The notes: generated by a model from the letters alone, not told the origin. Shown: positions 32,301 to 45,170, counted from the stretch's first letter. The stretch is DNA of 64,000 nucleotides from Neoscytalidium dimidiatum (GCA_037367355.1 CM074702.1:2666001-2730000), one strand, 5' to 3'. Made by a program: numbers and translations.

Positions 32301-34219
32301 TTAGCTTTTGTGAGTCAAGGTATGTGCGTCTGCATGTGATGGGAGCTATGGCGCCCCTGAAGCCATGGGTGCGGGCGTTCGTATTCGACGTCCGGGGCTC
32401 GCTAGAGGTGCGCTGGTAACTTTAACATGAGCCTGGTAGCAGGTTAGAGCTCCAGCAGACAATGACTTTAGGGGTGCAGCTTTACGGGATAAGATCCGAA
32501 CGCTCCTTTTTGAGAGGAGCGAGTCGGATTGAACAGAACGTTTCATTCGATAGAGAGCCTCGTATCCCTTCTGTACAGAGTCTCTGCAATTACTTCCTTT
32601 CGTTTACACTCCAACATCTACCTCAGAGCCGCCCGCAACATCAAACCCGTACTTAGAGGAATTTTACGATACTGCACGCACCTCTTTTTCTACCAAGCAT
32701 TCTTCAGCGACGAAGCTCGTATCAGTAAAGCACGGTAATGGAGCACATAGAGCTGCGATGAGCACTAATTAGCACTTCTGGTGCGAATTCGTTGTCTCGT
32801 ACTGCTATAATTGCTACGTTTGTCCAAGGCTGCAAGCACATTTTGTTGAATATCGAAGGCCGTACGTAGTATTTACCTAATTGAGAGAGGCCTAAACAGG
32901 CTTAATTCCACCCCAGTGTACATAATCTCTGCTAGTCGTCAAGCCCCTAAGAGGGCCAATCTATCATGGTTTTCAACACATCTGTCTGGGGGCGTGGCGC
33001 AGGGTCGACTCGCGCTGTGCCGGCAATGACCCGTGAGCTATAAGATCAGGGATATACCAGTCTGGAACCGCGTGAAAGCTGAGACAATGCAAGTGAGACA
33101 CGGGGACGTAGCGATACTCTTCCGATCCGAGTCCCTGATGGGAAGTATGATGGTTAGCATAGTCCGAAAATGTTCCCATCTTTCGAAGAACATGTTGAAG
33201 ATCGAAGGGCCGCATATAGTATTTACCTAATCAAGAGAGGCCTAAATAGGCCTAGTTCCACCCCTATGCACAGTACATAGTCTCCTACTAGTTGTCAAGC
33301 CCCTAAGAGGGTCAATCTATAATGGTTTTCAACAGAATAGAAAGAGGGAGGGAAACAGCTGAGGAGAAGGTAACAAGGATGGCGCAGATTATGTTTAGAT
33401 GACTCCTAGTAATTAGAGTTACCGTCCACTTCCATTTCTGTCTGCCACCCTTTCTGCTGCCAAATTCGGACCTGGAGATGGCTTCGTGTCGGCCCTCCAG
33501 AGCTAGCGGGCTGCATTTCAGCAAAAGATCGAAATCAAACCTTAATAGAATGGTCTGCATGATGTGGTCGCCCGAAGGATGCAAATCCGATACATGCAAG
33601 TGTTTCTCATGTAAAAAAGTCTGGTCTTCAGGCCGTCCAGTATCGTTCGCAAGCCCACGAAATAATGTACGACTATGGTAGATCCGATCCGATCATAAAC
33701 GTGGCAATCGATCCCAACGCGCATTGGAAGGCATCAGCCCCAAAGGTAAATGCACAAAAGCTATCAACGCCGACATGACATTCGGAATCGGCAGCCTGCA
33801 GCCCGCATCCGCGACGAGCCCTCGGATTAAGCAATTATAAATCAGCGACGAAACCACCTCCTCCTCCGCCCGTGGGCACCCAACGGCTAAAAGAGGCTCA
33901 GCAGGGACCCCGCATGACCACCGCGCGAGAAGCAACGGAAAGTCCAGGCAATCCACGCAGAACCTGCAGCTCGAGCGCGGTCCGCTCGACGAGAACGACG
34001 GCTCAACCAATCAGAGCTCTGGCTTGCGCCATCCTTGCAGCGCCCGGAAAGTGGACCACTACGGACCTCTCCTCGTGGAATCAATTCCGCACAGCTACAC
34101 TTCAACGTGCGTATCAGCACATATAGCTGGTGTTGCGTAACGGCGGCTTGAAAGATGGGTTGAGAGAGGAACAGCGGGAGCCTCCGCCTCCAGACCGACG
34201 GCTCTGAACACCCTGCAAA
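29341..34219. other. Gene-poor region with a small LTR-flanked element
   Basis: Almost 4.9 kb without a recognisable gene. It has CT and GA microsatellites (about 29864-29884, 30609-30627), a run of 15 G (30631-30645), poly-T runs near 30478 and 30512, and the paired terminal repeats described separately (32844-33334). Open frames across 30-31 kb are low complexity and show no family motif. Confidence 0.45.
32844..33334 (+). mobile_element. Miniature LTR-type element: two 135-142 bp terminal direct repeats
   Basis: Repeat 1 spans 32844-32978 and repeat 2 spans 33193-33334. Each begins TGTTGAA and ends TTCAACA, a perfect 7-bp terminal inverted repeat with the TG...CA ends of LTRs. They are in direct orientation and share long blocks (TAGTATTTACCTAAT, GAGAGGCCTAAA, CAAGCCCCTAAGAGGG, ATGGTTTTCAACA). 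Differences are mostly transitions plus one insertion of about 7 bp in repeat 2. The 214-bp internal part has no reading frame. A possible primer-binding stretch, TGGCGCAGGGTCGA, lies at 32995, 16 bp after repeat 1, farther than usual. No target-site duplication is visible. The structure resembles a TRIM (terminal-repeat retrotransposon in miniature). Strand is arbitrary. Confidence 0.7.
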
Positions 34220-36415
34220 ATGGCGACGCCTCGAGCGCACACCAGCGCCTTCAACCCCCCTTACCGCAAGAGCGCCCACCCCTCCAAGGTAAGCCAGCGT
34301 GGCCCGATCGAACACCTACGCGCTCTTCGAAACGAGCGTCCGCCGGCGCGAAGCCGTGCCAAACGTCTCCGTTTGCTGACCGCCACCGCCAGCCCAACGC
34401 ACCCCTGCGGCCCGCGCCGCCGCTGAAGCGCGAGACCCGCGTGCTCGAGGACGGCGCGACGCTCCTCGAGAAGGACGTGGCCATCCCCATGCGCGACGGC
34501 GCGCGCCTCTACGCCGACGTGTACCGCCCCGCCCGCGCGCCCGCGCGCACGCCTTCCATCGTGTTCTTCGCGCCGTTCGGTGAGCCACCACCAAAAAAGG
34601 AAAAGAAAACAAGGAGTGGAGAGAGCCACCACCCATTTCCGTTCTCGCCCCTCCCCCTCTCCCTGACATAACTCCGGTCTGACGTTCGAGGCTGACTTCT
34701 TCCCCCCGCGCCCCCCGGAAAAAAAGGCAAGCACGGCGGCGTCCCGCGCTCGCTCTTCGCGAGCATGGGCGTGGACTTCGCGGCGCTGTCGCCGCACACG
34801 CACTTCGAGCTGCCGGACCCGCTGCGGTGGTGTAGCAGCAGCGGCGGCGGCGGCGGCAATGACGGCGGAGGCGACCGGGGCTGGGGGTACTCGTTCGTGC
34901 TGGTCGACCCGCGCGGGACGTGGTGGAGCGAGGGGGAGCGCGCGCACTACCTCTCGCCCGAGGAGGGGCGCGACGGGTACGACGTCGTGGAGTGGATCGC
35001 GGGGCAGGACTGGTGAGCTCAGATTTGCTTTTTTTTTTTAAAAAAAAAAATAAGACTTTTTTCTCTTTCCCTCTTCTCCGTTCTGCACCTTTTTTTCTTT
35101 TCGGCTGGAGGGAGGAATGAGTTGACGGAATTTTTTTTTTTCGTCAGGTCCACCGGCAAGATCGGCTGGGGCGCGGTGTCGTACTACGCCATGTCGGCGT
35201 ACCAGACGGCGGCGCTGCGGCCGCCGCACCTCGCGGCCATCATGCCGTGGGAGGGCATCTCGGACATCTACCGCGAGGTGAACGCGCAGGGGGGCGTCCC
35301 GAACGTGCCGTTCCAGCACTTCTGGATGAACCTGACGGGCAGCGGGCTCGGGGCGAGCGAGGACCACGCGGCGCTGATGCTGGAGCGGCCGCTGTTCGAC
35401 GGGCTGTGGGCGAGCAAGGTGGTGGACTGGGCGCGCATCGAGGTGCCGGCGTTCTCGGTGACGGGGTGGGCGAGCCTGGGCCTGCACCTGCGGGGCACGG
35501 TGGTGGCGTGGCGGGAGTTCAGGTCGGCGAGGAAGTACCTGATGATCCACGTGAGTGCAGCGATGCCTGCCTCGTATGCCTGGAAAACGAAGACTTGAGC
35601 GCTGATTCGGGAGACAGGCGGGAAAGGAGTGGGCCGAGTACTACCGCGAGGACAACATACTCAAGCAGAAGGCCTTCTGGGACCGCTTCCTCAAGGACGA
35701 GCCTAACGACGTCGACTCCTGGCCGCCCGTCACCGTCGACGTCCGGCTCGGGCTCGACCGCTCCATCACGCGCGCCGAACCGGCTTTCCCGCCCCCGACG
35801 ACGAAGCTGCGGGCCTTCCACCTCGCGTCCGATCGGAGGCTGCTCCCGCCGGGAGGCGAGGCAGCGGCGGGCGAGCCCGCGTACGCGTCGTACGTCGCGC
35901 ACGAGCCCGACTCGTCCGTCTCGTTCAGCCACACGTTCGCGTCGCGGACGGAGATCACGGGGCACGCGTCCGCGAAGCTCTTCGTGCAGGCGCTGGGATA
36001 CCCGGACACGGACCTGTTTGTCGCGCTGCAGAAGATCGGGAGCGACGGCAACGAAGTCAAGTTCTGGCACTCGACGCAGAAGGCCGAGGCGTCGGCGTCG
36101 TTCGGCTGGCTGCGGGCGTCGCACCGGGAGCTGGATGAGGCGAAAAGCGCGCCCGGTTTCCCCGTGCATCTGCATCGACGCCGTCAGTGGCTCGCGCCAA
36201 GCGACGTCGTGGAGGTGCTGGTTGAGATCTGGCCGTCGAGCACGGTGTGGGAGGAGGGCGAGACGCTGCGGCTGGCGGTACAGGGGTTCCCGTTCACTGA
36301 CTGGAGCAATGCGACGCAGTTCAAGTCGAATTCGCATAATTTCGGGGAGGTGAGGATTTGGTATGGCGGGGAGTGCGACAGCCATCTCCTAGTGCCGGTA
36401 AACGAGGCCAAATAG
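34220..36415 (+). CDS. CocE/NonD-family hydrolase (X-Pro dipeptidyl-peptidase S15-like), 5 exons, 580 aa
   Basis: Exons 34220-34288, 34393-34579, 34727-35012, 35148-35550 and 35618-36415 join to 580 aa. The alpha/beta-hydrolase core starts at KDVAIPMRDGARLYADVYRP, a typical CocE/NonD opening. VDPRGTWWSEG is the oxyanion/Gly-Thr region. The nucleophile is Ser192 in GWGAVSYYAMSAYQTA, and IMPWEGISDIYRE follows. The C-terminal part, from about residue 350 (DSSVSFSHTF, GHASAKLFVQALGYPDTDLFVALQKI), is the jelly-roll domain of the X-Pro/CocE group. Family members hydrolyse esters, acylamides or X-Pro peptides; fungal homologues are mostly uncharacterised. No signal peptide is evident. Introns carry long A or T runs near the acceptors (34720-34726, 35131-35142), so those splice calls rest on frame as well as consensus. 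Confidence 0.88.
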
Positions 36416-36740
36416 GCAACGGAGGAAGGAAGCTTTGCAGTGCCCAGTAACGGGCTAAGCTGAGATGAGAGTGAAGCACGATTGAAACCATGTGTGCGTG
36501 TGACGCTCTGGCGCAGATGTTTTCATGCATGAAAAGCTCAATGGCTTGCATGAAGATGGTTCTGTGCAAGATGTGCGCAGTAACAAGACTTTCTCCGTTG
36601 TTTACGTTTTATGACGAACTATTGGTACAGGTAGTGAAAGAGGAGAGATATATGTACAGAAACAGTCAAGGAGCTTACAGACTCTCGTTCAGCTCATCTA
36701 GTGGTCGTCCAATCATGATCGCTTTCCAACAGCAAGTAAA
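36416..36740. other. Short intergenic between convergent 3' ends
   Basis: This 325 bp separates the hydrolase and COX15, which converge. No gene is seen. Confidence 0.4.
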
Positions 36741-38334
36741 TTACGCAGATCGGTCGATAGAGCCAGCTGCACCACCGACAGGCTTGCTCTTCAAGTCAGG
36801 AGAGATGGGAGAGCGCGGTCTTGCAGCAGCAGCGGCGCCTGACCTCGCCCGAACCATGCGAGCAAGCCTGCCGGGTACCCTGAGCCTGCTCCATAGCAAT
36901 ACAGCTGTGGTCAGGAGAGCCAGCGCACCCGCTTGATGGGTGGCAGCCAGATGGGTGGGGACCATGTAGATCAGGGTGCCGATGCCCAAAGCGACCTGCA
37001 CCCAGGCCATGTGGGTGACACCGGTCATACCCTTCTTGACGTTGGCGGGCAGTGCAGTGCGGAGCTTCGGGAAGCGAGCGTAGGCGGCAAGAGCCATGAC
37101 GGCGGTGAAGGTGGTGACGGCGAGGCAACGATGGTCAAGCTGGACAAGGGAGGGGTTCTCGAGCATGTTACGCCACCACAGGTCAGAGTGGTCGGGGACG
37201 TGGCTGTAGAAAGGGTCAAAGAGCTCCTCCTTTGGGGGAGCGAGGCCGAGGCCCATCCAGGGAAACTCGTTGTAGATGAGACCGGCATCAAGGCCGGCGA
37301 CAAGGGCACCGGACATGGCAGTGACGAAGACTAGGGCAGTGAGGGCGGTGACGTAGCGACGGAAAGGCCGCAAGCTGGGGTGCTGCAGACCGGCGATGAC
37401 CTTCTCGGCAGCAGCGGGATGGGCAAGCCAGCGACGCTCACGGAGGATGGAGAAGCCGGTCAGGAGCATGGAGCAGTAGACGACGAAAGCAGCGCCAAGG
37501 TGGGCAGTCAGGCGGTACTGAGATACACGCGGGTGGCTGCCGGGGGCGAAGAGATCATCTTTCAGGCCGCTTGCGACCATCCACCAGCCGATAAGGCCCT
37601 GGAAGCCGATCATGCCGCAGATACCGGTCAGCTTCCAAGCCATGGACTTGGTAACCTTGCGGCGAGCGATGAAGTAGATGGTGGGCAGCAGGAAGGTGAC
37701 TCCGATGAAGCGCCCCCACAGCCTGTGCGTCCATTCCATCCAGTAGATCTTCTTGAACTCGTCGAGGGTCATGCGGGGGTTGAGCAGTTGGAATTCGGGC
37801 GAGGCACGGTACTTGGAGAACTCGGATTCCCAGTCTTCCCGGGACACGGGCGGGAGAGAACCGGTGACAGGGCGCCATTCGGTGATGCTAAGGCTGCAGA
37901 GCCGTCAGCTACAAGCGGCGGGGTGACGGCAGCAGTGCAACACACCCGGACTCGGTCAGACGGGTCAAACCACCAAACACGACAATACCGAAAACGCTAG
38001 CAGCGCTGCCGAGCAACCAGTATGCCACCATCTTATCGCTGGACTCCGGGAAGCCGCTCTTCTTCGCGGAGTCGGCCGTTTTCCGGGCAGCCTTGGAGCC
38101 AATGGTCTCGCTGAGGGCGCCAAGCGGCGACTGGGAGTTCTTGATGGCGCCGGCGGATGGGGTTGACTGCCATCGTACGGCGCGGAGGACCGGGGACTTC
38201 TGGAGGTGGGAGCGCAGCGGCGACTGGACAGCAGGCTTCGCGGGATTGAGACAGGCCCTGCAGGTAAAGAAATCGCGCGAGAGACGCGGAGCAGCGCGCC
38301 TCAAGGCGGGGAAGGCTTGGAAAATTTGGGCCAT
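36741..38334 (-). CDS. COX15: COX15, heme A synthase
   Basis: Exons 38334-37946 and 37893-36741 join over a 52-nt intron (branch CTGACGG) to 513 aa. The protein converts heme O to heme A for cytochrome c oxidase in the inner mitochondrial membrane. The N-terminus is Arg-rich and suits a mitochondrial presequence. Conserved heme-ligand His motifs are visible: MEWTHRLWGRFIG, QYRLTAHLGAAF, SLVQLDHRCLAV and LAATHQAGALALL. So are [22 protein letters not shown] (the splice junction falls in TESG) and LDAGLIYNEFPWMG. About eight transmembrane helices are apparent. Length matches the fungal family (yeast Cox15 is a little shorter). The start at 38334 precedes the presequence; an earlier in-frame ATG at 38388 is less likely. 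Confidence 0.95.
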
Positions 38335-39626
38335 GGCGGGCAGCCGATGGAGAGGAGGGTGAAGGTGGTGGTGTCGCGAGGCACGCAAAAGTCACGGCGA
38401 GCAGCGGTGGTCCGACAGATCGGAGGCCGTGCAGGCCGGACGCGAGTCATGGCGACCAATGGCAGGGCGGCATTGCAAATCGTCGACGCAACGCGTGCCT
38501 GGCGCTCGACCACAGGCAGAGACAGTTACATCGAGGCTCATATGCAACGCGCACTGTGATCTGGTCAACGAGACCTGCGCCTGACACCGGCCAGAAAAAG
38601 CAGGAGCGGGGCGATGCTCGCTATATTGCAGCGAGACACGGCGCTTGGCCGGGCGCCACGTGCAGGCGGCTCAGATTTCGGGTGGCACCGATCTGGGGCT
38701 AAGGCTGGCATATGATGCCTCCTGCCTTGCTGCCTTCCGGGCGATGCAACGGGCCGCCACTGCGCGAACGCGGAGGAGCATGCAGCCGGCAGGCGCGAGC
38801 AAGCGCACCCAAGCTCGTGGTGCCATCTCCCGCCTGTCCGCGGTCCCCTTGTGATGGATGAGGATGACCCGCGCTGACGGAGGCAGTCGCGATGCCAGCG
38901 CAGCGACATCCGCAGTGGGAGTCGCAATGGCGGCGGCGGCGGCGGCGGCGGGGCCGTGCGTTCTTGCTTGCTCAGTGCTGCCCGCCGCCCGCTGCCCGCC
39001 GCCCGCCGCCCGCTACCCGCCCGCCAGAGCAGGAGCTGCCCTGCTGCGCCCGTCCCGCCCAGCGATAACGAAAAACGGACGCCATTGAGCCAGCGCGTGC
39101 CAACGCCGCCCTGCATCCTCCGTCCCGCCTCGGTTTGCCTCCGCCTGTGCTGCTTCGCGACACCCACCATCGCCCTGTCACAGCCACGGCGACGCTGCAG
39201 ACTGGACGCCCGGTGCGCTGCGACCAGGACTCGGCCACGACTATCCGTCTATCTTTGGCAGCAGCGCGCAGGCGCAGGCGCAGGCGCAGGTGCAGGCAGT
39301 TCGCGCGGCGCAGCGGGGCGGCTGGGCTGCAGGCTGTTCGCCCCAAGTCACGAGCCCAACGTCAGCGTCGCACTCGCTGCCGGACCGTCAGGATCAGCGC
39401 CGTAGCGAGCTGCGCAGGCGCGCGCTCTTCTGCTCTTCTCGTGCCTCGACATCGCTCCCGTCATGCTCTCTTTGTTCTTCAGCTAAGCTTACCCAAATCC
39501 GAAGCCCGCCCTCCACGCGTACCTGCCGCCCTGCCGCATGATACTCGCGCCAACGAGCCTTTCCCATACTCGCCCGCAGTCGCCCCCGGAACCGCGCTGT
39601 GCCTCAGTAGCGACCTCAGCCTTGAC
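38335..39626. promoter_or_regulatory. Shared upstream region of COX15 and the BTB gene
   Basis: This 1.3 kb GC-rich divergent region has a GGC repeat near 38931-38951 and CCGCCCG-type repeats near 38981-39025. No gene is supported, although an open frame runs into the BTB gene from upstream. Confidence 0.4.
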
Positions 39627-42600
39627 ATGGATGGAGACAGTAACAGCCCGCCGCACTTCCATCACTTGGTCGCCCATCTGAACCTCGACCCAAACTCCTG
39701 GCAGCCACCAGCCTCAGATGCCACCGCTGCTGAGGCCTCGCCTGCAACCGACGGCCTGCGTCTGCAGAGCGCCATTCCCGCCCAGCTGTACCCCAATACC
39801 TCCCAATCGCCCCGTTCCTCTCTCTTCTCATCCGGCCCTGGACCTTCCTCTCCGCCCTCGAACTCTTCCCGTCCCCTGCTCCCCCCTCATCCCATCTCGT
39901 CCACCAACACCACCACCACCACCACCACCACCACCACCACCTCGTCCTCCTCCTCTTCCCGCCGGACCGCTCGCTTTGACCTGGAACTGGCCGGCTCGTC
40001 CCGGACTCCGATGGCCAGGGTGGAAAAGGATGTTGATGATCCCACCACTCCGGTCGGCTCTCGGAGGTCCAACGAACGCACCGAGTATCAGACTCTCACC
40101 ACCCTGAGCCGTCTGTTCGCCGGGACCTCGCCCACCTCTACCAGGTCCACTCCGTACAGCCGCATCCAGTCAAACTGTACTCCTCTCTCCCGCGGGTCAA
40201 AGACGTGTGCTATGCTGACCGCAGTGCAGCCCCTGCCGGCATGGTTCCCGGTTCGCTATCCCACCACCTCTACACCAGAGGTTTGCTCGATGGCCGCCAC
40301 TCGGACATAACCGTGGTGGCTTTCGGCAAGCGGTACAGGCTGCATCGCCTTGTCCTTGACCAAGCTCCCTTTTTCAGCTCGATGCTCTCGGGGCCCTGGC
40401 GCGAGAGCCGGGCGGAAGAGGTCACCCTCCATCCTGAAGAGATAGACTCCTGCATCACCGAGGCCGCCTTCGAACTGACCCTCAAGCGTCTTTACGGCTG
40501 TGACATATCCGAGGACGAAGACACCGAATGCCTCGGTCTGTTCGCCACCGCGTGCTGGCTGGAGATGCAAGACTTGGTCGACTCGAGCATTGACGCCATC
40601 CTGCGGAGGATGCACCCCGACAACCTGGGCCCGCTCATCAGACTGGTCACCATGCAGTACTACGGAAGGGCCGGCGAAAGGCTGCTGGCATCCGCCAAAG
40701 CGATGCTCTGCAGAGACGGCTGCGAGATGAAGCTGAGAAATTGGGACGAGATCCCAGGCGAGATCGTCCGGGAGATCGTCGGTGGAGACGGCTTCTACAT
40801 CCACGGCGAGTGGGAGAGGTGGGTCTTGGCCAAACGCTTGCTGGACCGCCGACTCAAGAAGACGGCCATCGAGTTGGGCCTCTCGAAGTCGGGCAAGGCT
40901 CGCGACACCACGGCCCCGGATATGCTCGGCTTGATGGCCGTCAGGTTCGACAGCGTCTACCGCCAGAACGCCATCACCACCGGCCTTTCGCGCCAAGAGA
41001 AGCCGATGGACGAGCAGCAAAAGTGGATCGCCTTGTACACCCACCACGAGATCGAACCGCTGCTGGTCCTCCTCGAAGAAGGGATCCACTACATCCATTT
41101 GGATTTCGAGCAGCTCCAGTTCATTCGGACGGCACGTGATATCTTCGGCCTTCCCATCGTCTCCGAGAAGGCCATCACCAACGCTCTGTGGATGCAGATG
41201 GAGCTTCGACAAAAAGTCCTCTCGGCGAATCCGCAAGATCTGGAGCTGGGTCTCAGCAAGTCTGCCGATCAGGACCAACCGGACGCACAGTCTACCAAGA
41301 GCTCTTCTGGCCAGCCAAGCGCCGGTCCTGCGAAGGGCAAGCAGGCTGCCGGGGAGTCATCCGCCAATGAAGCGGATCAGGACGAGATGGACTCCGGCAG
41401 CTGGGATGCCAACGGCAGACCCCGGAAGTTTTGGATCCCGTCGGCAGACTGCAACATCGTTATGGGTGGAGCAGCCGAGCCAGTCGTCACCACCACGAGC
41501 GCCTCGCCTCGTCACGCGTCGCGGTTGTCGGCGACATTGCAGCCTGAGGATGTGCAGTGGGCAACTGACTTCTCGGTCATGCCCGACGCAAACCGCACCC
41601 CAACGCCGTTCAGACCCGGATCGTCCGGCGGCATACCCACATCCAGGCCGAAAGGTGTCTCCTACACACACTTCCCTCCCTTCCGCTTCGCTGCCGAGTT
41701 CCCGAATCCTCGTCTGCTGAAAGAGAAGAAGCGGGTGTACTCCCGCACCGTCTTCTATGCCGGCTCCTTGTGGAACATCTACATCCAAAAGGTCCGCTCG
41801 GCCAAGAACCCGCAGCTGGGCGTGTACCTGCACCGCGCGAAAGAGTACTCGGCTGAGGATGGTGCCAACACCGGCGAAGTGATGGCCTCTGCCTCGGCGC
41901 GTATAGGTGAATTGGAACGCCGCATTCTCGGCGGGCACGGTACGGAGCGCAGTCAACGTCGCAGCCGTCAGGCCGAGCAGGTCGCAACCGCCATGATGGG
42001 CATTGGCCCTGAAGACGAAAACACTTCTGGCAGCGGTGACGGTGGCGACCCCGTCTTGACCACCGGTCCATCCCGCACCGGCGAGCGTCCACGACGCCAG
42101 CCCCAATCTCCACATGACCTCGTCTCCTCGCCCTCGGCCATGCCCGAATGGATGCGCTCGCCCTGGGCCACGGGATTCGACGACTCCGAGGACTCTGACA
42201 CCTCCAGCCTCACCCACTCCCAATACGTCCGCCACCGCCTCCCCGGGAACCCCTGCTCGGCGCCGCGCGCAAGCAGCGCTTCAGCTATCCCGCTCTCTTC
42301 CTCTAAGCACGGCCACGAAAAGCCCGACAGCGTCACCATCCCGCCCTACATCGACGGCCGCCCGACGATCAAGACGTATTTTAAGATATACTCGCCCAGC
42401 AAGGGCGGCCGCCTCCTCTCCGTCTACGAGAGTGCACCCGACCGCTTCAACTTCTCGCAGAGCTGGGGCTGGAAGAGCAGCACTCTGATGCTCGACGACA
42501 CCGTCGCCGCAGCCGCGTCCTCTTCGGCTCCGAGCGCTGGGCCCTCGAGCGCCACAGGCGGGGCCGCGGATCCGGACGTCCTGGGCTCGGCGGCGGCTGG

Positions 42601-42757
42601 GATCGATGGCGCGGAACAGACGGCCGGCGAGGTCAGCGGCGCGGATGCCGCGTCCGCGGCTGCAGCTGCGGCGAGGGGGTCGGTGTGGAAGGAGAGGGGG
42701 AGGAGCAAGAAGGGGGACGGGCTGCTCAGGTTCATGGTCGTCATCGGGAATTTGTGA
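39627..42757 (+). CDS. BTB/POZ-domain protein, 1019 aa
   Basis: Exons 39627-40153 and 40225-42757 (71-nt intron, branch GCTGAC) give 1019 aa. The first 175 residues are low complexity, including a Thr run from an (ACC)n tract at about 39905-39941. The BTB/POZ domain lies at about residues 190-300: GLLDGRHSDITVVAFGKRYRLHRLVL, then APFFSSMLSGPWRESRAEEV and LTLKRLYGCDISED. A conserved helical region follows (QDLVDSSIDAILRRMHPDNLG, IVREIVGGDGFYIHGEWERW), resembling fungal BTB proteins related to germ-cell-less. The C-terminal third is Ser/Pro-rich but includes a second ordered block (FPPFRFAAEFPNPRLLKEKKR, GVYLHRAKEYS). BTB domains dimerise and often recruit cullin-3 ligases; no target is known here. 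The donor chosen (GTACAG) is the best in-frame option but weak; an upstream in-frame start is possible. Confidence 0.8.
39905..39941 (+). repeat. (ACC)n trinucleotide repeat coding poly-Thr
   Basis: A nearly perfect run of ACC codons inside the low-complexity N-terminus of the BTB protein, followed by TCN codons that give poly-Ser. Confidence 0.85.
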
Positions 42758-43601
42758 GGCCGCGATGCCTGGTGTTTCGTCTTTTGGAGTAGCCTTGGTT
42801 TGTTGCATGAGAATGACGGTCGTTCACGATTGCCATGATAGATTCGGTTTGTTCGCTTTGTGCTCTCCGTCACGGCTGCCGTTTTTTGCCTTCTCCCATT
42901 TCTACCTTACACCACTCCAGACGAGTCGCGCATGGTGCTGAGATCGGTTGTGCATGGCTTGCCGACTGCCCGTGGTCCGTCACGGTAGTTTCCATCGTGC
43001 GGGAAGCGCGTGGTGCGGCTTGCAGGTTGCATGCAGCTCGTGGTACCTAGCGTCAATGTTGGGCCGCAACGCTCCTCTCGGAATCAACCTTCCCCTTCCC
43101 CAACCGTAAGGCTACAGCAAGCGGGGGAGAAATGAGGGGAAAAAACACTTTTCTTTCCTCAGCCAAAACGGTGACCCGCTGACGTCGTTCGGTGTGACGG
43201 GTTTGCTTGCCTCGATTTGCTTTTTGTGGCAGGGTGACGAGGTGCTACGGGGTTTGGAATTGCAGGTCCCCCGCGTCTCATTCCGTCTCGTACTGGGATG
43301 GAACGATGGAGACATGAGAGGGAAGGGACGGAACGAGTGCGTGGGTGAGCGGGGGGGCAGGCGGATGCCCTTTTCGTTATTTTCATTAGATACTATTCGT
43401 TACGATACCCTCTTTACGAACCAGTATTTCCTCTATTTGCTCCTCATCTATCGAGACCAAGCCCGAGGCCAGCGCCAAGTTCTGCTGCGCTTCTATCCTT
43501 CAGGTCGACGCCACCGGCAGTGTCGGAGTGAGTGAGCGGTTGAGTTCGATGCGCTAGATGCCGGCCGCGGGTAAACCCGGCGGGCAGTGCAGGGAAGAGG
43601 C

Positions 43602-43602
<1 letters not shown>

Positions 43603-43637
<35 letters not shown>
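43603..43637 (+). repeat. (CT)n microsatellite
   Basis: A perfect CT dinucleotide run of about 35 bp in noncoding DNA. Confidence 0.9.
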
Positions 43638-43643
<6 letters not shown>

Positions 43644-44694
43644 CCTTGTCTTTTAATCCCCTAAGCACCCGCGATATTGCACAGTTCCCCGAAGACATCC
43701 CAGCCAGGCCCACAAGATCGCACGAACGCGCTCCCGAGAGCCGATGTTGAAAGCGGCCACCCGATGGAGACGAGAACGAGCATTCGTCCGTCAATCCGCC
43801 CAAAAACATTAAAAAAAAACAATCCACCAGCCAGCGAGCTCCAGCTAGCTGCCCAGGAAAAAAAAAAAAAGGCGGCCCTAACCAGCGGCCCGCCTAGCGC
43901 GGCTTCTAGCGTCTTTTATCTCCGTTCATCCCCATCCACCATCCTCCCCACCACCAGCCGAATGAGGGAAGAAGAAAAAAAAAGGCGGGGAGGGCTGGTG
44001 GGTTGGATCCTCCCGGCACGCGGGGCTACCTATGAGCGCCCGTCCCATCTCCTCCTCCTCCTCCTCCTTCTTGTTCGGTCATCTGCCTCAGCGTGGGGGA
44101 GGGCTGCGGACCGCCGCAACTACTGTACGCTACGGCACGCAGGGCCGCGAGCGGCAGGCGGCGGCGGCGTTTGGTTGGCGGCTTGGTCGGTGGGACCTCT
44201 GGGGGGTTTAACGTGTATAACGAGCCAGTCAGCCGGCATCGGCGAGAGCCAGCCGGCGAAAAGCCTAAGTGGGAAAAAAAAAGAGAGAGGGAGAGAGAGA
44301 GATAGAGATAGAGACGAGAGAAGACGAGAAAGACATGCCCTAATTGGTCGAACCTCGGAATTCAATCCGCCGCATACGGGACGCGCCCTGAGCGGTCGAC
44401 GGCCGGGGATAGGCGAGAGCCTTTTTCTTTCTTTCTTTTTTTTTTTTTTTTTAACTTTTTCTCTTTCGCGCTGCGAGATAATGCGAGTGCGCATGTGCGT
44501 GTGCCCTTCTTCCCCTCCGGGGGTGTCCCCGGCGAGCACGTGCGACACTGGCTGCACCCATGCTTCCGCACAGTAGTGATTAGCCTGGCGGCGCGAAGCA
44601 GCGCGTGCGCATGTACAGTACATACACGCTACATGTACGTCACTGAATCACGACGCTGCAGCCGTACCCAGACAAGCTGCCTCGACGTAAGGCG

Positions 44695-44726
44695 GCGGCG
44701 GCGGCGGCGGCAGCAGCAGCAGCAGC
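44695..44726 (+). repeat. (GGC)n followed by (AGC)n repeat
   Basis: About six GGC units run directly into about five AGC units in noncoding DNA. Confidence 0.85.
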
Positions 44727-45170
44727 GTTTGGAGCCCGACGTGTTCGCTCGCCGTCAGCCACGGCCGATGTTGGCATGGCTCTGGAGCGTTCTCGAGTCA
44801 GTCGGCCAGTCGGCCAGTCGGTCAGCTCTCTCCTTCCCCGCGGTCGCGCATGGCGTCGCCCGGCAAGCCCGAATGAGAGGGGAGAGGCTTGCTGCGATGT
44901 CAGCGCGCGCGCGCGCGCCCACCGCTGTGCGACTATTTCCGGGTGAGAAACCGGGCTTTCGTGACGCGACGAAGTGGCCCCCGCGGAGGAAAAAAAAAAA
45001 AATTTAGCTCTTCCATCACGGCAGCGTCAGCAGCCAGTCGGTCGTCGTCGGTATCCCGGGTTGATGTACGCACATACATATACACGTATGTACCGCGAGT
45101 GCCACTTACCCTGCATGCGCCCCCACCGCTAACTACTACCTTCACTACCGACAGCAACAGTTCTACTCCA

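Noticed and set aside
32979..33192. A tRNA-derived SINE in the internal part of the miniature element
   Set aside because: TGGCGCAGGGT resembles an A box, but no matching B box follows at the right distance.
40256..41278. A 340-codon open frame on the minus strand
   Set aside because: It is antisense to the BTB domain; no independent motif.
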